A stretch of DNA of 64,000 nt from Onchocerca volvulus. Its lineage: Eukaryota > Nematoda > Chromadorea > Rhabditida > Onchocercidae. This document shows positions 45,031 to 55,665 of the stretch, one piece after another. The stretch lies in the NCBI GenBank assembly GCA_000499405.2, contig HG738136.1, positions 1,776,646-1,840,645 of the forward strand, given 5' to 3'. The notes beneath the pieces were generated by a model. The model did no database searches. It saw nothing but the letters and a program-made list of their open reading frames with translations, and was not told the DNA's origin. The position numbers and the translations under genes were made by a program. How positions within the stretch are numbered: position 1 is the first letter of the stretch; each line of letters opens with the position of its first letter.

Positions 45031-45965
45031 GTGGTGACACGTAACGATGATAAAATTAACTACAAATATGTGTATCCAGCTGTGAAACGAGCGATTAGCG
45101 CGATATTCTCACCTAAATTGTTGGAAATAGGGAACGAAAAGATGCCGGCTTATCTGAACTTGAAACGAATTTCATTATCTCGTAATCTCTGCAATTTAGT
45201 GACATCAAAAGAAGAAATGGTTGAAAAAATATTTCCCATTATTCAAACCAGTTATCAGAATTACGATTGATTGAGTGAACAAGCTATTCTTGCAGCCAAG
45301 AACAAAAACGTCTATGAATTTAACAGTATTATTCAGTCTAATATTCAAAACAAGGCAGTTACATAAAAGTCCATCGAGGCCAAGCATATAAAGCAGCTTG
45401 TGAAAACATATGAAGCAGTGAATTATTCAATAGAATATTGGAATTCACTCAATCTGCCAAGAATGCCATCGCATGTGCTGCAATTGAAAGTTGTGATTTT
45501 CTTTTTTCTTTTTATTGCTAGCCAATTATCGTGTTGCGAAGTATCAATCAGCCAAAGCTTTGGAAAAGGATGAAACCAATCAGCCAAAGCTTTGCAACAG
45601 GACGAGGCGCTTGCAATAAAAGAATTAATGAGCAACAACGTAGAAGTAACAATTTTGACAGCACCTTTCAAAGATGAAGATATCTTTATTCCTCGCATTC
45701 CTATGATTTCAACGAATATGCCATTTCAGTTTAAGAGATTGCGATTCCCAATTCGATTGGGTTTGCATTCACTATCAACAAAATTCAGAGTCAATCTTCA
45801 GAACTGTGCGATTTAGATCTAGAGGCCGATTGCTTCTCACATGGACAATTACATGTTACGTGTTCTATAGTCGGTAACCAGATAATCTCTCTAGTTACCC
45901 AGACAATGTAATAATAAAACATGCTGCAAACCAAGATATTGTGGAATTAAACATATTAGAAATTA
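45031..45965 (+). pseudogene. Decayed Helitron Rep/helicase, C-terminal part
   Basis: Broken frames keep C-terminal landmarks of the Helitron Pif1-type helicase in order: LLEIGNEKMP (frame from 45031), LSEQAILAAKNKNVYEFN, EAVNYSIEYWNSLNLPRMP, SHVLQLKV, NQPKLCN, ELMSNNVEVTILTAPFKDE, DIFIPRIPMI, FQFKRLRFPIRL and LEADCFSHGQLHVTCSIVG. The last corresponds to the conserved FSHGQLYVACSRVG block. In-frame stops, frameshifts and a local duplication of AATCAGCCAAAGCTTTG (copies at 45546 and 45579) show it is dead. The Rep nuclease domain and upstream helicase motifs are absent. Helitron helicases unwind DNA during rolling-circle transposition. Confidence 0.85.
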
Positions 45966-45994
45966 ACGCGCGCTTTTTCTTTCTCTTTTATTCA

Positions 45995-46155
45995 TTTTTC
46001 ACTTAACCAGACTGAGTGTATATAAAAAATATATAAAAATATGCACGTATTCGAACTCAAGATTGTATTAAAGTTCCAAAACAATCGATAAAAAGTTTCA
46101 GAGATTTAAGATTTTAAACAAACGAACATTTACAATTTTATTTCTATAGACTAGT
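45995..46155 (-). mobile_element. Helitron-like repeat, copy 6 (right end of relic, inverted)
   Basis: The minus strand reads from about 46153 with TATAGAAATAAAATTGTAAA, ATGTTCGTTTGTTTAAAATC, TTAAATCTCTGAAACTTTTT and CGATTGTTTTGGAACTTTAA. It is followed on the right by GACTAGTTGTACCCAATC. Together with copy 5 it brackets the helicase remnant in a 1.47-kb unit. Confidence 0.65.
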
Positions 46156-48035
46156 TGTACCCAATCATGCGTTGCTGTGACAACACGTGGCTGAGTACAG
46201 GTAGTAAAGATCGTAAAGAAAGTTCAGATAAATCATATTATTCATTAATTAATAAGGATGGTTAGGAAGATAAGTGCTATTTATCGATCAATTTCCAACT
46301 TTCCATTTGATCTTATGTTATTTCAACTCCAAAACTGACTGTTTCTAATTTTATTTGAGAGCTATGCCCCTAACGATAATGAATTATTTCATCACTTAAT
46401 TAACCATTTAATAAAATGAAATTTTGAAAAAATAGAAACTAATAATTCAGATGGAATTATTTATTGATTGAAGAATAAAGATCAAATCATATTTGAAGAG
46501 TGATAGTTGCATAAAAATGGAATTATTTTATAAAGCTAAGCTTTGGAAAAAATTAAAAATAAATTTTTTCTTTTCATTAAGAATGACTAATTAAATTTTT
46601 TTCAAATTGAAAAAGAAAAACTTTTGACGTTTGCAATTTCTATTATCAATCAATATCAAGTGGATCTGAGAATGATTTCAGTTAAGCTTATTATAGAGCA
46701 TTAGAGCATTTATCTTGACAGATTATTAATATTTTTAAATTTTTATTTTGGCTAGGAGAATTTTATTTGTCATCCTTAATGATAAGAAAGGAAATTGAAT
46801 TATTAACTTTAATTACTTTTCTTTTTAAAATTAATTATTGATTCATTGTTGGGAGGAATTTTAATACATATCGAAAGTTTTTTAAAAATTTGTTTTGTCT
46901 CTTCTATTTTTTTAAAATAAATTCTCTATAATAGGGAGATGTATGAGAGAAATGTCTTTTTTTAATTGACAAGCAAATTATACAAATGATTTCTTTTATA
47001 GAATCTCCTATTTCAAAAATCATTTCGTAATTAAGGAAAAGAAAAGAAAGCTAAAAAATCACTTTCGATTCGCTCGAAACTAATGCTTCAGCTCAAATAA
47101 ATAAAAATAAACTCCTGTTTGTTGACTTGGAATTGCATGAAATTTGAAATCAAAATTGTTTCGTACTTATAATCACGTTTCCTCCTTTTAAATTCTCCCA
47201 AATAGATTAAATTTCTTCAAATCTTTCTTGTCATCTTTTTTTAGCTTAGATTTCTTAAATTTGAATCTTTTGACTTCTCTTTATGCTGATTTCATCTTTT
47301 CTCCCATTTCGTCCAATAAATCACAATTCATTGATGAGCAGAATTTTCGGCTCTTTATCATTCTTTTTGATTAAAATCTGTTAAATTTGAATTCTTTGGT
47401 TTTATTTTAGTAATTTCACCTTTTTTTTTTCTATTTCATTCAAGAAGTTACAATCCTCACTTTTTTTAGCAACTGAAAAAAAACATAATTTTCTAATTTT
47501 TCGTCATTCTTTTGACTAAAATCTCTCAAATCTGAATCGTTTGATTCCTTTCTCCTAATTCGTTCAAGAGATTACAATCCTCATTTTTTGTTTCAAAATA
47601 AAAAAGAAATTTTTCCATTGATAAGCAAAATTTTTGACTCTGGAATCATTAAGCCGGAAAAATGATTTGCAAATACAAAATGCCCAAATAATTCTTTCAT
47701 AAATATCCAAAATAATTCTTTCATCAATAATTCAGTTCAGTATAATTATAGACTGCATTTATGAGAGAATTATTCGATAACATTTGCACAATCAGTGAGA
47801 ATATTATTTTTGAGCATCTTTTATTTGAGAGGATTGATTTATCTAGGTGAGATTAATATATGATTTATTCGTAGTAATAAATATTTGTTTCTTAATTTTT
47901 TGATAACAGCCAACTTTTAAATTAATAAGTGTATGTTGAATGAGAGCGATAAATTTTCTTACTCTTGTTATGGGTAACTGGAATTTCATCGAGATTGAGT
48001 AGTTACTGAACTTTTTGCTCCTTCCATTGCTAATT

Positions 48036-48068
<33 letters not shown>

Positions 48069-49304
48069 AAAATTACGGTTGTTGGGACTCTTGATAATAC
48101 AGTCCAATCAAACTTTATCATTAAAATCAAAATGAAATAAGATTTTTTGGTATGCCATAAAATTGATTAATTTGATTTGACATTGCAACTTTCATTGCCA
48201 TTTAAAGTTGCAATTTTCGCACATAACAAACATAATTGTTGATTGCTACCTGAGAGAAATAATATATCTGGCCTAAAATAGATGAAAAAGAGCCAAACCT
48301 AGTTGTAAAAGTGGACAATCCAACAGCCTAGCTGCCTAGCACATGTATTGCTTCTATAACACCTATCAATTCCTCGTATATCATCAATAATAAAGTTGAA
48401 AAATAAAGAAAAAAAAATAAAAACAATATAATTTTAATTTTGTTTCAATAGAAAATTCATCTGAAACAACAAACAAACTTATCCATTAGATGTTTCAAAT
48501 ATAATCATTTCATATGAATAGATAATAATTTAATTAAAAAAAAAGACAAAAGAATTGAAAATTATTAGCGACTCGAAACTTTCATTTTTCTTTTTTTGTA
48601 AAAAGAGGATAGAATTGAAAAAAAATGAAGAATGTGAGGGAAAGAAGATAATTCATTAAGATAAATAATTATTCCGATAATAATAATTTGATCAAATGAG
48701 CAAGAAGAAATTTTACAATTTGTCGTGAAAATTTTCGATTAATTAAGCTTCATTTAATTAATTAAGCCATCTTTTAAGATGATTAAATTAAAATTTCCCT
48801 GTAATCAAATACATGTGCCATACATATATATATTTCCGTTACATTCTAGAAAAAAAAAAAAAAAAAAAAGAAACAGATATAAACAAGGTGATATACATAG
48901 ATGATACTTATAACAATTTATCACTATGAATTAACAATCACATAAACTTTGATTGATAAGGTAATATGATTTAGAAAGTATAATGGGAAAGTTAAAATTT
49001 GTGCAATAATTTTGAATACTTTCATAGATTTTTTGAAAATTTCATTGAAAAATGAAATTTTCATTTTTCCATATTCTTTTCATTTATTTTTCTTTTTTTT
49101 TTTTCCGTGAAGGAAATATGCTTTCAAATTTATTTATAAATTTTAAATTTACTTTCAATAGATAAATAATTATAAATCAATAAATTGTTGCAAAATGAAA
49201 TTTATGCAAGCAACAGCGATTGCAAAATTGCAAACGCCTTTGTAAATTTACACTTACACATTTGCAAATGTCATATGGCAAGATAAGCGAAATAAACGAT
49301 AGGA

Positions 49305-49590
49305 TGAGCTCTAGTAACGACTGCATTTGATGAGCTAGGCTCTAATACAAAGGCCTTTTCATAAATTGGGCTCTAGATTTGGCGAGCTGGGCTCTAATAC
49401 GACTGGCATTTAACAAGCTAGATTCTAGGCTACATTTGGCGAGCTTGCTTTAGTTACTACTAGATTTGACAAGCTGGGCTCTAGTACGAGAATGCATTTG
49501 GCGAGCTGGGCTCTAGTATGACTGCATTTGGCCAGCTGGGCTCTAGTATGACTGCTTTTGATGAGCTGGGTTTCAATATGATTGCAGGAT
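49305..49590. repeat. Minisatellite of 30-40-base units
   Basis: About eight units of the type GAGCTGGGCTCTAGTATGAC plus TGCATTTG, with varying lengths. Open frames over it (for example the minus strand at 49425-49619) are translations of the repeat. Confidence 0.75.
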
Positions 49591-50967
49591 AGTTTAATTA
49601 AAAGGCGTAATATTTGCAAAACTTCAAGTTTAATGATAACTACCTGAATTTATAACTTCGAAATGGAAATAAATATCAACATTGTCCGATTCTGTAAGTA
49701 ATAAATGCTGAATTGCAAACATTTTAATATTTATTGTTAGCAGAATGATTAATAAGATGAAATTCAAAAGTCAGAAAAAATTTCAATTTCGGAATTTTTT
49801 CTTCAGCAAATAAATCTTGCGAAAAAAAAAAAAAAAAAGTATTAGGAAAATGAAGAAAAAAGGTAATAAGTTGTTGGTGAACAGACAAGGCAATCAAAAC
49901 TGATAATAATAAGACAAGCAACTAACTGATAATAAATGATAACTTTTCTATCAGAAAAAAAAAAAAACGAACTTCTTTTACTGTAATTTAAAAAACATAA
50001 AAGGAATCACAAGTTAATAATAATACTGAAAATGATTGATAAAAATAAATTGTTGACCTAGGACTGAATTGATCTTTAAGATTCATCTATTTAAAAAAAT
50101 ATATAATAACATCTTTTTTCTTTTCCACATTTCAAAATAATTCAATAAACGGCATTCTTGAGGAATAATTAAGAGTGATAAAATCAATAAAAATTGGTGA
50201 AAAAAGAAAAAACAATCTGTGTGAAAATATGAGGTTAACAGAAAAATTGATAATTGATAACATAAATAGTGCAAGAATTAAATAATCATTTTTAAATAAA
50301 AGAATTCAAAAAAAAAAAAATATGTATGTAGCAAAAACATCTTTTTTCGCTTTTCCATACTTTAAAACAATTCAATAAGAGTGGCGCATTGCTGAGAGAT
50401 AATTAGAAATGGAAAGATTAATAAAGAATGAAAGACTTGAAAGACTAGAATAATGTTAAATGATTGATTAAAAAGAATAGATAGCAAACAATTTTATTCA
50501 CTACTTATTTCAAGTAATTCTATCTAAAGTGTTTTATTCTCGAGATGGAATAAGTTTTAGAAGTAGTACGAATCAATAAAAATTTAGAGAAAAAAAAAGA
50601 AAATAAAACAAAACAAAAAAAAAAAAAGAAACAAAAACAAAAAACAAAAAACAATATATATAAAAATGTGATGGAGGGGGGAGGGGGTATAAATGAATGT
50701 TTGTGCTAATATTTGAACTCTAAATAGTACGGAAGGAAGATAGGTTGCTTATTCTTGAAGAAGGAATAACAAAAATGTTTGATTGTGGGAGGATAAATGA
50801 TGATGAAGGCTTTTAGGATGAAAAAGATAACAACGAACTTGGTTTTTTCTTTTTCCACATAAAGACCTTTTCTTCATCTTCTCCCAGAATACATCTCTTC
50901 CTTCAATCCCGAATACATAACCTATTCTCGTTCTCGAAATCGATGTTAAAATAAAAATTGCACTTAC

Positions 50968-51013
50968 AAGCAGTAGCAAAAGCAGTAGCAGTAGCAATAG
51001 CACAACCATTCAT
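50968..51013 (-). other. Orphan first-exon candidate
   Basis: On the minus strand CATATATAG (acceptor-like, possible trans-splice site) is followed by an ATG at 51013, fifteen codons (MNGCAIATATAFATA) and a strong donor T/GTAAGTGC. The exon ends one base into a codon, whereas the first placed exon of the zinc-finger gene at 38093 needs two bases. A direct join is therefore impossible and at least one more exon would be needed if it belongs there. Confidence 0.25.
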
Positions 51014-52480
51014 CTATTCCATCCTATATATGTGAAAATGAATGATGATTGTAGTTTTTGAGGTAGCTGAAATGAAAAGCATACATTTTTTATTTATATC
51101 TTACCGAATACGAGGACATTTGTGCTTCTCGAAAAAATGACACGTCTAATTTTTTTAAACGCCTACGTTTAGCGAAAGAGAAGCAATTGAAAATGAAATT
51201 GATATTAGAAAAAGGATGAATGATAAAATTGATTTCATCTAGGGATTTAGAAATATTTCGAATTCAGGCTTTCTAACTTAGAACAAACTTCCTACATTCA
51301 TTCATTCATTCATTCATTCATTTCTTCAAAATGTCATCATTTTATATAATATAACAATCAGGGAAGAGGAAAAGTTATAGGAAAATGAGATAATAGAAGA
51401 AGAAAGATAAATAAATGAATTGAAATATTTAAAAATTATATGAAAAATTTTCTTACTGATTATTAAAATCATTTTATAGCAATGAAATGAAAGTGTACGA
51501 TAATATCGATCATAATAACTGCAAATTATTGATCAATCAACGATTGAATTTCCTGCAAAAATGGATTAAATAAATGAAATTAATTTGGCATAAATTTTAT
51601 ATCAATGAAAATTTAAATGTTCATTCTATCATTCTTGACATAACTTTGCAATATTATATAAAAAGTGAAAAATAAAATCGCTCAAAAGATATCACATAAG
51701 TGAAACTAATTTATTATATTTATGTTAATGACTTAAAAATCTAATCGTTAATACGACAAAATACTTAATGATATTAGTGTTTTCATGTTATTATGATGAC
51801 AGTATTATGAAAGCAGAGCGTAAAGAGACACAATCGAATAAAATTTTACGGAAAGAATGAAAATTATACAGATTTCCTTATTAATTGATTGATAAAAAAC
51901 TATCATTTTTAAAGTGAACTTTGTCTGAATATTTTCATGAACGCAGAAGGAAATGTCCAATATCTATGATTGTTTATCCGATGAACTGAATCATTGCAAT
52001 TTCGAAATAATTTATAAACTGAAGATTATATAAAAATTGGTGTATAAATGACAAATAAAAATTCATCAGCTTTATCACAAAATGCTTTAATACATGAATC
52101 ACGAAAAGCTAAACTGAATTTCCAGCAGTAGTTAATGAACATAGAAGCAATCAGAAAAAAGATCACCAACAAAAAAAAAATAAAAATAAAAATAATACTG
52201 GCTAACAACATATGGGAAGATTATTTATCACAAATCCTCAGTAATAGGCCATACTTTCATTAAACCATTCGATCTACAGATAGGAAAAAAAAAAGAAAAA
52301 ATTAGTCCGCTTAAAATAACAACTGTAATTGAGCTTGTTTTAAAAACATTTTAAGAACAATTTGAGATATTTTCAGTTTAAAATATAATATTTCATTTTA
52401 ACCAGAAACATATATTTTGATTCTGAATAAGACAGAAGCTCGTATTTGAAACAAAAATCATGAAAATCTGAGCATCAGTG

Positions 52481-53943
52481 CTATAAATTAACATTGATAA
52501 CAGATTCATCGCAACTCAAATGGCCAGATGCTAATTCAAATTGGAAATCAGGAATTTTAGATGCATCTTCGATAATATTTCGCTCTTCATCTGATAGGTG
52601 ATCGTTCAGTTTGTACAAGGCATACAGAATTTCCAATCTCTTGGCTTTAAATACTTCGTCAGATATCTTTCGTAAGTGATGCTCGGTTTTTATCTAAAAA
52701 TTAGAGAACATGTATATCTACATAGTATCAATAAACTAAGCAATATCTCAAATGTTCTGATTTCAGTATTCTAAATTAGATACGTTCATATCTTATTGAT
52801 GAACCAAATAATTTCCATAAATACTCTATTCTTACCATCTTAAATTGGATTATCATAACATGTATCCAAACCATATCGTTGAGCAATTTTTCGAATATTC
52901 TATTCTCGATATCTTATGATATTCTTTCCTTCCATCTCCACACTGATGATTCAAATCTCTAAAGTTATGTCTCCCTCTTAAACTATAAAAAATTTCAATT
53001 TATCAAAAAATTAACCTGCATTAGTTTCTGTCGAAGTAAGGCGGGTTCTTTTTTAGCAAAAATAGCCACAATTTCCGGCGTTTTGAATGCTTCACTGATT
53101 GCGCTTTGGATCGCCTAAATAAATAAATGATGCATATAAACAAGAATAATTTCTTTATCATTCTGATAAATAATCCATATTGCATTTGAGTGAAAAACTG
53201 ATCAGACGCAAAATTTTACGTTTAGTGAAATTTCAATAGTCGTATTAAATATATTACTTTAAAAAAAAAAAAAAAAAAATGTTCACAATGAAATTACCAT
53301 TTTTGCAGCAGTTAATTGATCAATTAACGAAACATCACCACATTTCATACGATCCAGTGTTCGTTCCAATTCCGAAAAACAAACCGAAATTTTATAAGAA
53401 CTCCTCCATACAATTTTATCGAACAAAACTAAAGGAAATTGGAAATTCCTCGAAAGGCATGGAAATGTGAAATAATGTTCAGCTCATCAAATAAATGTAT
53501 CACCTTCAGCTGTTCCACTGTATCATTCTTCATCTCTAGATATTCATCGTTATCCAATGAATCTCTAAAAATGCATCTGACAATAATTATATTAGTATTA
53601 ATTTGCGAAATATAATAATTTGTCTAGAACATACTGAGATCGTGAAAGACTATGATAAGATAAAATTGACTATATCAAAAATCCAAGATCGGATTTAAAA
53701 TTTACATATATTAAATGAAATTCAAAGGCTTCGTATTAAATACTTTTAGTGAAAATTCCTCCACATATTGTTTTATCTTTCTTGAGAATCAATTTTAAGG
53801 ATCACAAAGCTTATCTGTATCATATAAATATATTATAGTTGAAAATCTTACTTTTCTTTTTCAATTTCATCCAGCTGCAGCATAAGACGATCCAGTTGAC
53901 CTCGTATATTTAATATCAATGTCGCATCATCGTCGTTATCCAT
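52481..53943 (-). CDS. LZIC: LZIC (leucine zipper and ICAT domain protein)
   Basis: Five exons: 53943-53852, 53564-53504, 53372-53298, 53114-53016 and 52693-52481; 179 residues against about 190 in human. LZIC is a small protein with an N-terminal coiled coil and a C-terminal domain related to the beta-catenin inhibitor ICAT; its biochemical role is poorly known. Colinear blocks are RGQLDRLMLQLDEIEKEK (14-31), DNDEYLEMKNDTVEQLK, ERTLDRMKCGDVSLIDQL, AIQSAISEAFKTPEIVAIFA (77-96), KKEPALLRQKL and KAKRLEILYALYKLNDHLS. Phases close throughout, but the third exon must be joined at TTTTTCG/GAA, which lacks the AG acceptor dinucleotide; protein colinearity is the reason for this join. The start follows an ATTATAG acceptor-like site by six bases. 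It is divergent with the MATH-BTB gene. Confidence 0.9.
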
Positions 53944-54456
53944 TCCGTTCTATAATTTCATCGCAATTTTATGCGATATAATAAAAATATGACCATAGCA
54001 ACAATAACGATAATAAATAGAATTATTTTTTTTAAGTTATCAATTGATTAAATTCCTTGTTTTAACACTTCACGATTATTATAGTAATAATATTATCAAC
54101 TGATCCATGAATTCAACAACAAACAACAAAAAAAAAAAAGTTATACAAAATTATAAAAAAAAAAATTGGAGTTTTTCTTCTTTTTGTTGTTTCCTCAATA
54201 TAATATAAGTTTTGATTATACTTTTCTAAAAACAAAATTTTGTTAGTAAAACATTTGTTTTATCTTCTCTTGCTGCGGCAATTCGATTCATTTGATTTAT
54301 TTAGTAAGTTATTATTTTCATTGATGAATAATGAATAATATTTAATTAATATTTAATAAATCAAAATTTATTTAATACTTATTAAATCAAATTATTATTC
54401 GATCCAGTTAGGTTAATTATCATTCAAAATTGACTACAATAACCCAAAGAAAACAT

Positions 54457-54472
54457 CCGGAATATATTCCGG
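54457..54472. promoter_or_regulatory. 16-base perfect palindrome CCGGAATATATTCCGG
   Basis: Perfectly self-complementary, with outward CCGGAA half-sites of the ETS type and GAA....TTC spacing reminiscent of heat-shock-element half-sites. A third TTCCGGAG follows at 54483. It lies between the divergent genes. Confidence 0.45.
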
Positions 54473-54612
54473 TAGGAGTAAATTCCGGAGCCACTTCTTC
54501 CAGCTAGAATCTGAAAAATTGACTGGTGGCCATTGATGGATCAAAATTTTTGCATAAAAATAAGTATTCAGCGGTTCGGTCTCAGTGTGTTGTTTTTTCC
54601 CCATGCAGGTGT

Positions 54613-54728
54613 GGGACGTGGGCGTGACGTGGCGTTTTCACGTTGTCATTTGACGTGGTAGGCGGGGGTAGCACGTCGCTTGTTTCACGTAAGGCTTAGA
54701 TGATATCGATACTTCGATTATCACGTCA
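54613..54728. promoter_or_regulatory. ACGT-motif cluster with two TGACGTGG sites
   Basis: Seven ACGT cores in 116 bases: GGACGTGG (54614), TGACGTGG (54625-54632), TCACGTTG (54638), TGACGTGG (54651-54658), GCACGTCG (54671), TCACGTAA (54685) and TCACGTCA (54721-54728). TGACGTGG is the published unfolded-protein-response element bound by XBP-1/ATF6-type bZIP factors. The two copies have the same orientation, 26 bases apart. A role as the core promoter of LZIC and/or the MATH-BTB gene is inferred from position. Confidence 0.5.
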
Positions 54729-55645
54729 TCAAATTCGTTAAATTAATCATGTTTTAAATTTATGGTAGTCAATCTCTGATGTTTTGTTGGATTGACAATG
54801 CAATCAAGTAGTCGTTGGTTTGTACAGGTCAAAAGGTCAAATAAGCGTTCAGTAGACACAAGGAAGTGTTCTTTGTCGTGTTTTTTTCTTATTGGTTATT
54901 CATATTTGCATTATTAGATTAGTTTATGAGATATTTTCTACTTAATATTTAGGAAAGCATTGATTGGGGAATTTGAGATACCTGAAGGGGACTGAATGAG
55001 GGGAATGTTGTTTTTATTGATTTTTAAATTTTGTTTTAGTTCGGAGTAGTGGAATTTTGCAAAATCTATGGTTCAAGACATATAATGGATCATATAAATG
55101 TTGTTTAATCGTAGTGTTGTATATATTTTTTTTTTAATATATCATATTATCGATGTCGTATATAATGATATTACATTCATTCTCACAATCTTTTCTATGC
55201 AATCTTTAAATCAATATTTAAAATTTTCTTTTTTCATTTCGATTCCTTTGATTTGATTTTCGTGTTTCAGTTCAAAATTCTGATATGGGATATAACGAAA
55301 TACATTAGGCAATGATATTACAATTTATCATAAATTGAAAAAAAGAAGATCTAAAAGCTTTTTTAACCAAATAACAGCACATTTTCACTTAATATGAACA
55401 AATTGCATTATCTGCGAAGATGACTTTTTTTATCATTTGATATTATTCATCCTTTTTGAAATTAATTTTGAATCAAAATTTTCGAATGAAGATATAAAAA
55501 TGAAGATTATATCATCTCATTATATTCGTTCTGTTGCGAAAGTTACGTCTAATGTACAATAATAGCATTCTCACTTCTCTAGAATAATTATTTCAAAAAA
55601 CATAATGTATATTGTAGATTTATAATATCACATTAAATTGGTTAT

Positions 55646-55654
55646 GATTTTCAG
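55646..55654 (+). other. Candidate spliced-leader acceptor of MATH-BTB gene
   Basis: GATTTTCAG precedes the ATG at 55666 by 11 bases, with no upstream coding. Confidence 0.5.
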
Positions 55655-55665
55655 GTATTAGCGTT

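Larger units (their letters stand above)
38094..52480. other. 14.4-kb region without a resolved gene
   Basis: This stretch lies upstream of the visible part of the zinc-finger gene and downstream of LZIC. It may include the missing 5' exons and promoter of the zinc-finger gene. I see a candidate solo LTR (42447-42843), a Helitron relic (44684-46155), a 30-40-base minisatellite (49305-49590), TACATAAA-type repeats (40921-41135), a GC-richer island (40135-40276), an orphan exon candidate (50968-51013) and long A/T runs. The rest is AT-rich with no supportable exon chain. Confidence 0.5.
53944..55653. other. Intergenic region between divergent LZIC and MATH-BTB genes
   Basis: The 1.7 kb between the two start regions. 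The centre (54440-54730) is markedly GC-richer and holds the ACGT motif cluster and a CCGG palindrome, listed separately. The flanks are AT-rich with no exon. Both genes may be driven from this interval. Confidence 0.55.

Noticed and set aside
50749..51009. Minus frame starting with poly-Leu
   Set aside because: The Leu run comes from a GTAGCA-type trinucleotide repeat read out of frame; no supporting structure.
53279..53470. 63-codon plus frame
   Set aside because: Antisense to LZIC exon 3 and its intron; the minus strand carries the conserved protein.
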